In this document: positions 44,044 to 52,785 of the stretch, in pieces | How the letters are laid out: each line of letters starts with the position of its first letter | How positions within the stretch are numbered: the first letter of the stretch is position 1 | From: Flavobacterium terrisoli | GTDB taxonomy: Bacteria > Bacteroidota > Bacteroidia > Flavobacteriales > Flavobacteriaceae | DNA length: 64,000 nt | Assembly (NCBI RefSeq): GCF_030167905.1 | Contig: NZ_JARGNA010000005.1 | Location: 281,689 to 345,688, forward strand | Direction of reading: 5' to 3' | Notes under the pieces: generated by a model | What the model saw: the letters and a program-made list of their open reading frames with translations, nothing else | What the model was told of the DNA's origin: nothing | Databases searched by the model: none | Position numbers and translations under genes: made by a program

Positions 44044-45738
44044 ATGTCAGATGATAAGAAAGTGATTTTCTCAATGCAACGCTTGAGCAAATCTTATCAA
44101 GGAAGTGATAAGCAAGTATTAAAAAACATCTATTTGAGTTTCTTTTATGGAGCCAAAATCGGGATACTGGGTCTTAATGGTTCGGGAAAATCTTCGTTGT
44201 TGAAAATCATTGCCGGCGTAGATAAAAACTACCAAGGTGATGTGGTTTTCCAACCGGGATATACTGTTGGTTATTTGGAACAGGAACCACAATTGGATGA
44301 TACCAAAACCGTAATTGAAGTCGTTCGCGAAGGGGTTGCAGAAACCATGGCCATCCTTGATGAGTTCAACAAAATCAACGATATGTTTGGTTTGCCTGAA
44401 GTGTATGAAGATGCCGATAAGATGCAAAAACTGATGGACAGACAAGCTGATCTTCAGGACAAAATTGACGCTGCAGGCGCTTGGGAAATCGACAACAAAT
44501 TAGAAGTAGCCATGGATGCTTTGCGCACACCGGAAGGTGATACGCCAATCAAACATTTATCCGGTGGAGAAAAACGCCGTGTGGCTTTATGCCGTTTGTT
44601 ATTGCAACAACCTGATGTATTGTTATTGGATGAGCCAACCAATCACTTGGATGCGGAAAGCGTTCTTTGGTTAGAGCAACATTTAGCACAATATGCCGGA
44701 ACGGTAATTGCCGTAACGCACGACCGTTATTTCTTAGATAACGTTGCCGGATGGATTTTGGAACTCGATAGAGGAGAAGGTATTCCTTGGAAAGGAAACT
44801 ATTCTTCTTGGTTAGACCAAAAATCAAAACGTATGGAGCAAGAAGAAAAAGTAGCTTCCAAACGCAGAAAAACACTAGAACGCGAGTTGGATTGGGTTCG
44901 TCAAGGTGCCAAAGGCCGTCAGACCAAACAAAAAGCGCGTTTGCAGAACTATGACAAATTGTTAAACGAAGACCAAAAAGAACTGGACGAGAAATTGGAA
45001 ATCTATATTCCGAATGGTCCAAGATTAGGGACCAATGTAATCGAAGCCAAAGGCGTAGCCAAAGCTTTTGGAGACAAATTATTATATGACAACCTAAACT
45101 TCACTTTACCACAGGCGGGAATCGTTGGGATTATCGGACCAAATGGTGCCGGTAAGTCAACTATCTTCCGAATGATTATGGGTGAAGAGAAAGCTGATGC
45201 CGGAGAATTTGTGGTTGGTGACACCGTAAAGATTGCCTACGTGGATCAGGCGCACTCCAATATCAATCCTGATAAATCAATTTGGGAAAACTTCTGTGAC
45301 GGACAGGAATTGATTATGATGGGCGGAAGACAAGTGAATTCAAGAGCTTATTTATCTCGTTTTAACTTTGGCGGAAGCGATCAAAACAAAAAAGTAGCAA
45401 CATTGTCCGGTGGTGAACGTAACCGTTTGCATTTGGCGATGACTTTGAAAGAAGAAGGAAACGTATTGTTGCTGGATGAGCCAACGAATGACTTGGATAT
45501 CAATACACTTCGAGCTTTGGAAGAAGGTTTGGAGAATTTTGCCGGTTGTGCCGTGGTAATCAGCCACGACAGATGGTTCCTGGACAGGATTTGTACTCAC
45601 ATTTTAGCCTTTGAAGGTGACTCTGAAGTGTACTATTTTGAAGGTGGTTTCTCAGAGTATGAAGAAAACAAAAAGAAACGTTTGGGTACCGATGTGACAC
45701 CAAAACGAATCAAATATAGAAAGTTGATTAGAAATTAA
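44044..45738 (+). CDS. ettA: Energy-dependent translational throttle protein, ABC-F ATPase
   Basis: This 564-residue ABC-F protein acts on the ribosome E site and gates entry into elongation according to ATP/ADP ratio. It has two nucleotide-binding domains. The first has Walker A GLNGSGKSS, signature LSGGEKRRVAL and Walker B DVLLLDEPTNHLD. The second has GPNGAGKST, LSGGERNRLHL and VLLLDEPTNDLD. A basic linker with KGRQTKQKARLQNYDKLL is the P-site tRNA-interaction motif region. The arm insertion in the first domain (KINDMFGLPEVYEDADKMQ) and the length fit EttA rather than Uup or YheS. It ends with a strong hairpin terminator. Confidence 0.93.
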   Translation: MSDDKKVIFSMQRLSKSYQGSDKQVLKNIYLSFFYGAKIGILGLNGSGKSSLLKIIAGVDKNYQGDVVFQPGYTVGYLEQEPQLDDTKTVIEVVREGVAETMAILDEFNKINDMFGLPEVYEDADKMQKLMDRQADLQDKIDAAGAWEIDNKLEVAMDALRTPEGDTPIKHLSGGEKRRVALCRLLLQQPDVLLLDEPTNHLDAESVLWLEQHLAQYAGTVIAVTHDRYFLDNVAGWILELDRGEGIPWKGNYSSWLDQKSKRMEQEEKVASKRRKTLERELDWVRQGAKGRQTKQKARLQNYDKLLNEDQKELDEKLEIYIPNGPRLGTNVIEAKGVAKAFGDKLLYDNLNFTLPQAGIVGIIGPNGAGKSTIFRMIMGEEKADAGEFVVGDTVKIAYVDQAHSNINPDKSIWENFCDGQELIMMGGRQVNSRAYLSRFNFGGSDQNKKVATLSGGERNRLHLAMTLKEEGNVLLLDEPTNDLDINTLRALEEGLENFAGCAVVISHDRWFLDRICTHILAFEGDSEVYYFEGGFSEYEENKKKRLGTDVTPKRIKYRKLIRN

Positions 45739-45751
45739 CGAATTCTGTTGA

Positions 45752-45779
45752 AAATCCTGAGTAATCAGGATTTTTTTTT
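45752..45779 (+). terminator. Terminator of ettA
   Basis: AATCCTGA / TCAGGATT with a GTAA loop followed by nine T residues, 13 bp after the ettA stop. Confidence 0.9.
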
Positions 45780-45791
45780 GAATAAAAACTT

Positions 45792-45799
45792 TATATTTG
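45792..45799 (+). promoter_or_regulatory. -7 promoter box of the hybrid histidine kinase gene
   Basis: TATATTTG matches TAnnTTTG and ends 18 bp before the ATG at 45818. The -33 region falls in the T-run of the ettA terminator, so the box is only partial evidence. Confidence 0.4.
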
Positions 45800-45817
45800 A
45801 AGTATCTAACTAACCCA

Positions 45818-48022
45818 ATGAATAAGACTAAACTCCTTAGTTTACTTTTATTTTTACTGTTTTCCCTAACCATGGTTTATTCCCAAGAGAATAAAACGGA
45901 GAAAGCAGTAATTAAAAAATTACTTGATCAGGCAGTTGTTGATTTTGGTGATGCTGAATATGATAAGGCGCTGGAATCTTCAAAGCAGGCTTTGGTTAAG
46001 TCATTTGCTATTAATAACGATTTGCTAATAGCGCAATCCTATAATATCATTGGGGCCATCTTTAACGAATGTTCAGACTCGGCAAAAGCTATCGAGTTTT
46101 ACAACAAAGCTTTAATTTACGCCAAGAAACTCAAGAATGACAAGATGCTCAACTGGATTTACGGAAACTTGGGCAGTGTTTATTATTTCAGTGAGATTGA
46201 TGTTCCCAAAGGAATCAATTACTACAAAAAATCATTGTACTATGCCGTAAAGATCAAGGATACGGTTCAGATAGAATATACCAAGCTGAACTTAGCCAGT
46301 GCTTATTTTGCCATCGGAAAATATGATTTAGGCAATGACCAGATAGATGATATCAAAGAACAGGTTTTCAGGAAAGATAATGCAGAAGCTAAAATGTCAT
46401 TGCATTTGTTATTGGGGATTTATGGCAGCAACAACAACCAAAAAGCCGAAAGCGAGGAGCATTTTTTTACCGCCAAAGCAATCGCAGAAAAGAATGAATT
46501 CAATTCCAACCTGATTAACATTTATGAGAATTTGGTCAGACATTATAAGTTGTATGATGACGATAAAAACATGCAGCTGTACCAGGCCAAATTAGATTCG
46601 CTAAATAAAGTAGTGTATTCTGAAGAGAAACTTGACAATCTTAAAAAAGCGGCTTCTCAAATTGAATTGCAGGAATACAAAATACAATTGGGCAGAATTG
46701 AAAAGGAAAATGAACAACATCAAAAGACCTTAAAGGATTCTAAGTTGATTGTAATCCTGTTCATCGTCATTTTGATTATTTTATTATTGCTTTTACTGAC
46801 GTTGTATAAAAACATAAAGCTGAGAGAGCAGGCCAATTTTGAACTGATGCAAGCCAATGAAGCTTTGCAGGATGCCAAAGAAAAAGCAGAAGAAGCTTCC
46901 CAACTCAAATCCCAGTTTGTTTCGACCATTACCCACGAATTGAGAACACCATTATATGGCGTAATCGGAATTACTAATATCATTACCGATGAACATCGTG
47001 AATTGACCAATAGTCCGCATTTAAAATCACTCAAGTTTTCGGCCAAATACTTACTGTCATTGGTTAATGACATTCTTCAGATCAATAAGATTGAGGAGAA
47101 AAGAGTGGTTTTGGAGAATTTGATTTTTAATCTTACCGATGAAATCACTACTATTCAAAATTCGGTGGAATACATAGCCGATAAAAACAACAATAAGTTA
47201 ATTATTGAAATCGATACGGCCATTCCGGAGTTCTTAATTGGTGACAAACTTCGGCTGTCTCAAATCATCATGAATTTAATGAGTAACGCTTTGAAGTTTA
47301 CCAAGAACGGAGAAGTATCACTTTCCGCTGATTTGAAGCAAGTAGTTGATAAAAAATATTTCATCGAATTTAAAGTAAAAGATACCGGAATAGGAATTGC
47401 CAAAGAACATCAGCAAAAAATCTTTGATAAGTTTGTTCAAATCGAGCGCAAAGAAGAAGACTATCAAGGCACCGGATTGGGACTCTCAATCGTTTCCCGA
47501 TTGGTACAGCTTTTTGAAAGTGAGATTCATTTGGAAAGCGAAGAGAATGTTGGGTCAACTTTTTATTTTACCATCGGTTTTGAATACGACGAAGAAAAAT
47601 CAAGAGAGATTATCAATAACATCGAAGTGGATTTGTCGGATACACACATGCACAATATTTTGGTAGTGGAAGACAATAAAATCAACCAGATGGTGACCAA
47701 AAAGATCATCCAAAACAGCAATATGACTTGTACTATTGTAGATGATGGTTATGCTGCAATTGTAGCTTTGGAAAGAGAAAGATTTGATTTGATTTTGATG
47801 GATATCAATATGCCATTAATCAACGGGTTTGACACTACGAGAAGAATCAGAGAGAAAGGCATTATGATTCCGGTGATTGCGTTGACCGCTTTCGATAAGC
47901 AAGAAGTCACAGAAGAAGCCATTTCTGCGGGAATGAATGACATTATGGTCAAGCCTTTTGAGCCATCCAAGTTATTCCAGGTGATTACCAATAACATCAA
48001 AAACAAAGAAAGCGTTGATTAA
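45818..48022 (+). CDS. Hybrid sensor histidine kinase/response regulator with TPR domain
   Basis: The start at ATG 45818 places a signal peptide (LLSLLLFLLFSLTMVYSQ) at the N-terminus and gives 734 residues. A TTG seven codons upstream lies in the promoter box and is less likely. Domains: TPR-like repeats (about 40-230), coiled coil (about 265-300), a membrane helix (about 305-327, IVILFIVILIILLLLLLTLY), HisKA with His373 in THELRTPLYG, HATPase (NLMSNALKFTKNGE, DTGIGIAKEH, GTGLGLSI) and a C-terminal receiver domain with phosphoacceptor Asp662 in LILMDINMP. Such single-chain sensors relay to another phosphotransfer protein, which is not encoded here. It is convergent with the helicase gene; the stops overlap by 4 bp. 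Confidence 0.9.
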   Translation: MNKTKLLSLLLFLLFSLTMVYSQENKTEKAVIKKLLDQAVVDFGDAEYDKALESSKQALVKSFAINNDLLIAQSYNIIGAIFNECSDSAKAIEFYNKALIYAKKLKNDKMLNWIYGNLGSVYYFSEIDVPKGINYYKKSLYYAVKIKDTVQIEYTKLNLASAYFAIGKYDLGNDQIDDIKEQVFRKDNAEAKMSLHLLLGIYGSNNNQKAESEEHFFTAKAIAEKNEFNSNLINIYENLVRHYKLYDDDKNMQLYQAKLDSLNKVVYSEEKLDNLKKAASQIELQEYKIQLGRIEKENEQHQKTLKDSKLIVILFIVILIILLLLLLTLYKNIKLREQANFELMQANEALQDAKEKAEEASQLKSQFVSTITHELRTPLYGVIGITNIITDEHRELTNSPHLKSLKFSAKYLLSLVNDILQINKIEEKRVVLENLIFNLTDEITTIQNSVEYIADKNNNKLIIEIDTAIPEFLIGDKLRLSQIIMNLMSNALKFTKNGEVSLSADLKQVVDKKYFIEFKVKDTGIGIAKEHQQKIFDKFVQIERKEEDYQGTGLGLSIVSRLVQLFESEIHLESEENVGSTFYFTIGFEYDEEKSREIINNIEVDLSDTHMHNILVVEDNKINQMVTKKIIQNSNMTCTIVDDGYAAIVALERERFDLILMDINMPLINGFDTTRRIREKGIMIPVIALTAFDKQEVTEEAISAGMNDIMVKPFEPSKLFQVITNNIKNKESVD

Positions 48023-48040
48023 TACCAACGCTTTTTATTT
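48009..48040. terminator. Bidirectional terminator containing both stop codons
   Basis: AAAGCGTTG (48009-48017) and CAACGCTTT (48026-48034) form the stem. The stop codons of the plus-strand kinase (48020-48022) and the minus-strand helicase (48019-48021) both lie in the 8-nt loop. Confidence 0.85.
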
Positions 48041-49272
48041 TTTTTAGAAGTTTCTGATTTTCTCGACTTATTTTGTCCTTCAGGTTTCTTTTTATTTCTC
48101 AAATCAGGTTTTGCATTCGGATCCGGAACTTCGTCTTTCCACGGAAACGGATGGTCTTTGATGATTTTCACATTAACCTTAATCAGTTTCTGAATGTCTT
48201 TCCAGTAGGGTTCTTCGTCTTTTCCACAGAATGAAATAGAAATTCCGCCATTTCCGGCACGACCGGTTCTACCGATACGGTGAACATATGTCTCAGGAAT
48301 ATTGGGCAAATCAAAATTGATGACATAAGGCAGACTTTCAATGTCAATTCCACGCGCCGCAATATCTGTAGCAACCAAAACTGAGATTTCCTTGTTTTTA
48401 AAATGGTCTAAAACACGTTGACGTGCCGTTTGCGATTTGTCACCGTGTATGGCTTCGGCATTTACACCGTGTTTTTTCAAAGCTTTTACGACATTGTCTG
48501 CACCGTGTTTGGTTCTTACGAATACCAAAACATTGCTCAGGTTTTCATTGCGTATCAAATGATACAGCAAACCGCGCTTGTCTGATTTGTCCACAAAATA
48601 GATTTGCTGTTCAATGATTTCTGCCGTGGAAGAAACCGGAGTCACCGAAACATATTCGGGTTTGTTCAGAAAAGTATCGGCTAGTTCACGAATCGCCATA
48701 GGCATCGTCGCCGAGAATAAAAGCGTTTGTCTGTTGGTTGGCACCAATTTCACAATCTTTCTCACATCATTGATAAAGCCCATGTCGAGCATCAAATCGG
48801 ATTCGTCCAAAACCAAAAAGTGCAAATGGTCAAAATCAACAAAACCTTGTTTGTGTAGGTCGAGCAATCTTCCCGGTGTTGCGATTAGAATATCAACGCC
48901 TTTTTTCAATTGGTCTACTTGTGGCACTTGAGAAACTCCGCCAAAAATGGTAAGTTGTCTCAGGTTGGTGTATTTTCCATACGTGTCAAAGCTTTCTCCA
49001 ATCTGGACAGCTAATTCACGCGTTGGCGTCACGACAAGGCAACGGATTTGTTTTGTTTTTTTGGATGAACCTACCATTCTGTGTAGGTTGTGTATGATTG
49101 GAATAGCAAAAGCAGCTGTTTTCCCTGTACCGGTTTGGGCACAACCTACCAAGTCTTTTCCCGCTAAAATAAAGGGAATCGCTTTTTCCTGGATAGGTGT
49201 TGGGCTTGTATATCCTTCTTCAAAGACTGCTCTCTGAATACTATTGGATAATGATAAATCTTCGAATAACAT
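48019..49272 (-). CDS. DEAD-box RNA helicase, RhlE-like
   Basis: This 417-residue RNA helicase has a Q motif (SPTPIQEKAIPFILAGKD), Walker A AQTGTGKTAAF, PTRELAVQ, GGVSQVP, TPGRLLDL, motif III SATMP, VLVFVRT, ARGIDIESLPYVINFDLP and HRIGRTGRAG. Motif II is LDESD (near residue 156) instead of the canonical DEAD, a rare but chemically conservative change. The C-terminal tail (about 380-417) is Lys-rich, as in RNA-binding tails of RhlE-type proteins. It probably remodels RNA at low temperature or during ribosome assembly. It is convergent with the hybrid kinase gene. Confidence 0.92.
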   Translation of the reverse strand: MLFEDLSLSNSIQRAVFEEGYTSPTPIQEKAIPFILAGKDLVGCAQTGTGKTAAFAIPIIHNLHRMVGSSKKTKQIRCLVVTPTRELAVQIGESFDTYGKYTNLRQLTIFGGVSQVPQVDQLKKGVDILIATPGRLLDLHKQGFVDFDHLHFLVLDESDLMLDMGFINDVRKIVKLVPTNRQTLLFSATMPMAIRELADTFLNKPEYVSVTPVSSTAEIIEQQIYFVDKSDKRGLLYHLIRNENLSNVLVFVRTKHGADNVVKALKKHGVNAEAIHGDKSQTARQRVLDHFKNKEISVLVATDIAARGIDIESLPYVINFDLPNIPETYVHRIGRTGRAGNGGISISFCGKDEEPYWKDIQKLIKVNVKIIKDHPFPWKDEVPDPNAKPDLRNKKKPEGQNKSRKSETSKKNKKRWY

Positions 49273-49319
49273 AAATTGGGATTACGATTAAGTGTAAACC
49301 GCAGCAAAGATAAGGTTTT

Positions 49320-49413
49320 ATGAGTTATGAATTAAGAGTTATAAGTTATGAGTTAAAATTCGGGATAAGGACAAGCGAAACAACTCATAATTCATAATTT
49401 ATAACTCATAACT
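49320..49413. repeat. Imperfect inverted repeat of TTATGAGTTATGAATT words
   Basis: A left arm of GTTATGAATT/AGTTATAAG words (49320-49356) and a right arm of CTCATAATTCATAATT words (49382-49413) form a long imperfect hairpin ending at the hutG stop. A related single-arm tract is at 43741-43775. Confidence 0.6.
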
Positions 49414-50449
49414 AAACGAGTTCTTTCCTCGACTTGATAAAATCTGTCACTAAATAACCTATCAATTTTCCGATAAGATGGTTGTTTTTTTCTTCGCCCA
49501 AATCGGGTGCGCCTTCGCAGATATGGATATAGGTCGCATTTTTATTTTTGCCAAAGAAAGAAACAAACTGACGCAATTCTTCAATCGAAAAACCGCTCAT
49601 CGTCATGGCGCTGCTGGCAATATTAGGCAAAGCATCCAAATCGATTTCTATGCCGTAAGCGTCATTTTTGATAAAATCGTAAGCAGTATTCAGTTCCTGC
49701 TGGAAGTTTTTCTGCTGGCGTACCTTAATCTCATCATACGTATTGTAGTTTACGCGGTCTTCCATTTTTTTCAGGATGTCGATTACATTTTTGGAAGTAT
49801 AGTTTTCATGTAAGCCAAAGATGAAATATTTTTTGAGGAAACCTTCTTCATAAGCATACGAAAAGCCATTCCCGCTGTGTCTTCCTTCCAATATTCTGAA
49901 ATCGGAATGGGCATCAAAATTCACGGCATTGATGGGCTTGCCCAATCCAAGTGCGGTTCCTTTAATGTTTCCGTAAGCATTATTGTGTCCACCGCCAATG
50001 ATGATTGGGGTTTTACCACATTTGATGATAGTCGTAACAATGTGCACTACTTCTTTATCGATTCTTTCAACTAGTGTGCTTAATAATTTTCTGTCAGCTG
50101 TTTTATGGAAATCGAGGTCTTTTGCTTCTTCCATTTCGGGTGTAGCATCCAATTTTCCCAACACCACAATCTGACTGCCTTTACAAAAACGATTGTGCTG
50201 AATATTGGCAATGCTGCTGATGGCGCTTTGCCAGGCCGATGCTGCTCCGGGACGACCAAAATTAGCGCGGACACCAACATCTTCGGGAATTCCCAGTAAA
50301 ACATACTTGGCTTCGCATCTTTTGAGGAAGTCCACATAATTTTCATCTTTTGGGATTGTCAACATCTTTTCTCCAAATTTTACCTCGCCACTTCGGTGGT
50401 TGGTAACCTTTGCTAAGTCAGTAATTGTGAAAGGAATTAATCTTTCCAT
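49412..50449 (-). CDS. hutG: Formimidoylglutamase, arginase family
   Basis: This 345-residue member of the ureohydrolase superfamily is expected to cleave N-formimidoyl-glutamate to glutamate and formamide in histidine degradation. Metal-ligand motifs: GGGHNNAYGN, NFDAHSDFR and EIDLDAL. The GGGHNN variant in place of the arginase GGDHS pattern is typical of the Bacteroidetes HutG-like type. HutI, which makes the precursor of its substrate, is encoded 1 kb to the right at 51479-52717 on the same strand but separated by a plus-strand gene. Agmatinase-type alternatives are possible, but the hutI proximity supports HutG. Confidence 0.83.
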   Translation of the reverse strand: MERLIPFTITDLAKVTNHRSGEVKFGEKMLTIPKDENYVDFLKRCEAKYVLLGIPEDVGVRANFGRPGAASAWQSAISSIANIQHNRFCKGSQIVVLGKLDATPEMEEAKDLDFHKTADRKLLSTLVERIDKEVVHIVTTIIKCGKTPIIIGGGHNNAYGNIKGTALGLGKPINAVNFDAHSDFRILEGRHSGNGFSYAYEEGFLKKYFIFGLHENYTSKNVIDILKKMEDRVNYNTYDEIKVRQQKNFQQELNTAYDFIKNDAYGIEIDLDALPNIASSAMTMSGFSIEELRQFVSFFGKNKNATYIHICEGAPDLGEEKNNHLIGKLIGYLVTDFIKSRKELV

Positions 50450-50515
50450 CTTGAAAAATATTTTCTCAAAAATATAATATAATTACTTATTTAACGTTAG
50501 TATGTTAAATATTAT

Positions 50516-50523
50516 TAATTTTG
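50516..50523 (+). promoter_or_regulatory. -7 promoter box of the coiled-coil membrane protein gene
   Basis: TAATTTTG fits TAnnTTTG and gives a leader of about 18 nt before the ATG at 50547. No exact -33 element is seen. Confidence 0.45.
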
Positions 50524-50546
50524 TTAAAACAAAAAAACTATAACCT

Positions 50547-51431
50547 ATGGAAAATCAAAACGGTAATTCGAAACTTAAAGCAATCGTAGCAATTTTAGCT
50601 ATATTATTAGTGGGAAGTCTGGTTTACATTTTCAAATTGACCTCAGATGCTAAAAACTTAGAAACAGTTGTAACCACAACAAAATCCGAAAAAGAGGATG
50701 TACTAAAAGACCTATCAGAATTAAAAGCCACTTATGATGCGGCCATTGCAGAAAACACATCAATGTCTGATGAGCTAATCGCAGAGAGAGAAAAAGTTGT
50801 AAAACTAATGTCTGATTTAAAGTCAGCCAAAGGTGATGCAAACTCTTTGAGAAAGTACAAAGAGCAATACAAGCAAATGGAGGGAAAAATGAAAAACCTC
50901 ATGCAGGAAGTTGAAGTGTTGAAAGCCCAAAATCAAACTTTAACAACCAAAATAGACAGTACCACCGTAGTTTTGGAAGATTCTAAGAAATACAACCAGG
51001 TATTAGTTGGTCAAAACGAAGAATTGGCTAAAACTGTTGAGAAAGGTCAAAAATTATCGGTGACCAATTTGAAAACTGCCGCTTACAAACAAAGAAGTTC
51101 AGGAAAGCAAATCGAGACTGACAAAGCCAGTAGAGCCGACTTGTTGCAAATTAGCTTCACTATAGCAGAAAACGCTATCGCAAAATCAGGAGATAAAGTA
51201 TACTATGTTCAGGTAATCGATGCTAAAAACAATGTGTTGGGAGATAAAGCAACCATTTCATTTGGTGATACATCGTTGACTTACAGCTTTACAACTACTG
51301 TAAAATATGAAAATAAAACAGTAAATGTAAAAGAGCAATTACCAGGAAAAGACTTTGCCAAAGGAACTTATTTTGTCAATGTATTTGACAAAGGTGAATT
51401 GGTTTCAAAAAGCAGTTTCTCTTTGAAATAA
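50547..51431 (+). CDS. Coiled-coil membrane protein, conserved hypothetical
   Basis: This 294-residue protein has one N-terminal membrane helix (about 11-31, IVAILAILLVGSLVYIFKL) and a long coiled coil (about 32-175, heptads such as EDVLKDLSELK and QMEGKMKNLMQEVEVLKAQ). A compact beta-rich C-terminal domain (about 195-294) ends in GELVSKSSFSLK. The C-terminal domain faces outside the cytoplasm if the N-terminus is inside. I know of no function. A similar layout appears in many Flavobacteria. It lies between hutG and hutI on the opposite strand. Confidence 0.8.
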   Translation: MENQNGNSKLKAIVAILAILLVGSLVYIFKLTSDAKNLETVVTTTKSEKEDVLKDLSELKATYDAAIAENTSMSDELIAEREKVVKLMSDLKSAKGDANSLRKYKEQYKQMEGKMKNLMQEVEVLKAQNQTLTTKIDSTTVVLEDSKKYNQVLVGQNEELAKTVEKGQKLSVTNLKTAAYKQRSSGKQIETDKASRADLLQISFTIAENAIAKSGDKVYYVQVIDAKNNVLGDKATISFGDTSLTYSFTTTVKYENKTVNVKEQLPGKDFAKGTYFVNVFDKGELVSKSSFSLK

Positions 51432-51450
51432 TAGAAATTTATATAATTGA

Positions 51451-51480
51451 AAAAGTCCCGAGCAATCGGGACTTTTTTTT
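51451..51480. terminator. Terminator of the coiled-coil protein gene, also facing hutI
   Basis: GTCCCGA/TCGGGAC with a GCAA loop, a perfect stem extended by A and T runs, lies between convergent genes. Confidence 0.9.
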
Positions 51481-52717
51481 ATGCTATACTTTTTCCGTTG
51501 AGGATAACCTGGTCGATTAAATTACTGCCAAAGGCATAAGGCAATTCATAATAGGAGTTAAGCGGTTTGGTGATGATCAGATTGGCTTTTTTGCCCACCG
51601 TAATACTTCCATGGGTTTCTGATAATCCCATAGCATACGCACCGTTAATGGTTGCAGCATTGATCGCTTCTTCGGGTGTCATTTTCATTTTGATGCAGGC
51701 CGTAGCTACCACAAAATTCATATTTCCCGAAGGCGTAGTGCCCGGATTGAAATCGGAAGCCAAAGCCAATGGCAAACCGGCATTGAGCATTTTCCTGGCC
51801 GGCGTATATGGAATGCTTATAAAGTAAGAACAACTCGGTAAAGCGACAGCTATGGTTTCAACGCCTTTTAAAGCTTCAATATCTTCATCGGTTACAATCT
51901 CGAGATGATCTACTGAAAGTGCGTTATGCTTCACACAAGCGGCAATGCCGTTGATGGCGGTAAATTGGTTGACATGTATTTTAGATGGCAAGCCATATTT
52001 TTTCCCTGCTTCCATAATCCGCTGGGTTTCTTCCACAGAGAAATAGCCGGTTTCCAAAAAGGCATCGATATAATCGGCGAGTTTTTCTTCGGCAATCTTG
52101 GGTAACATTTCATTGATGATTAAATCAATATAAGCCGAATGGTTTTCTTTGTATGCTAATGGAAAAGCGTGCGCACCGAGAAAAGTGGCTTTGATGGCAA
52201 TCGGATAATTTTGGGCCAGTTTCTTAATGACGCGCAACATTTTCAATTCGCCTTCAACGGTCAAGCCGTAACCCGATTTGATTTCGACTGCGCCTGTTCC
52301 TTGTTGGATGACTTCTTCCAAACGTTTCCTGGATTGGTTGTAGATTTCATCTTCGGAAGTTTCATTGAGTTTTTTAGCGGAGTTTAAGATTCCGCCACCG
52401 CGATTGGCAATTTCCTCATAGGTCAAGCCGTTGATTCGGTCCACAAATTCCTGTTCACGATTCCCAGCATAAACAATGTGTGTATGGCTATCGCACCAAG
52501 AAGGCAAGATGGTTTTTCCAGTGGCATCAATCGTTTTATCGGCATTGATTTTTGGACAATCATTCATTGAACCAAAAGCAGCGATCACCTCATTTTCAAT
52601 CAAAAGAAAAGCGTTTTTTATTGAGGGCAAAATGGCCATTTCGCTTCCGGACACTTTATCAATGTTGGCTTCCCTGATTTGGAGTAATTCTTTTATATTG
52701 ATGATTAGCGTTTGCAT
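51479..52717 (-). CDS. hutI: Imidazolonepropionase
   Basis: The start at ATG 52717 gives MQTLIINIKELLQIRE, the usual family N-terminus, and 412 residues. The ATG 19 codons upstream would add an unrelated stretch. Enzyme role: hydrolysis of imidazolone-5-propionate to N-formimidoyl-L-glutamate, the third step of histidine degradation. Metal and catalytic motifs: CDSHTHIVYAGNREQEF, KSGYGL, KIHVNQF, HLEIVTDED and ASDFNPGTTPSGN. The predicted product is the substrate of the HutG-like enzyme at 49412-50449. A -7-like TAAATTTG box is on the minus strand at about 52772-52779. No hutH or hutU is in the window. Confidence 0.93.
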   Translation of the reverse strand: MQTLIINIKELLQIREANIDKVSGSEMAILPSIKNAFLLIENEVIAAFGSMNDCPKINADKTIDATGKTILPSWCDSHTHIVYAGNREQEFVDRINGLTYEEIANRGGGILNSAKKLNETSEDEIYNQSRKRLEEVIQQGTGAVEIKSGYGLTVEGELKMLRVIKKLAQNYPIAIKATFLGAHAFPLAYKENHSAYIDLIINEMLPKIAEEKLADYIDAFLETGYFSVEETQRIMEAGKKYGLPSKIHVNQFTAINGIAACVKHNALSVDHLEIVTDEDIEALKGVETIAVALPSCSYFISIPYTPARKMLNAGLPLALASDFNPGTTPSGNMNFVVATACIKMKMTPEEAINAATINGAYAMGLSETHGSITVGKKANLIITKPLNSYYELPYAFGSNLIDQVILNGKSIA

Positions 52718-52785
52718 ACAATGATTTTTGGTAAAAATAGTTTGAAAAAAATAAATATTCTTAATTTTAAACAAATTTAGAATTC

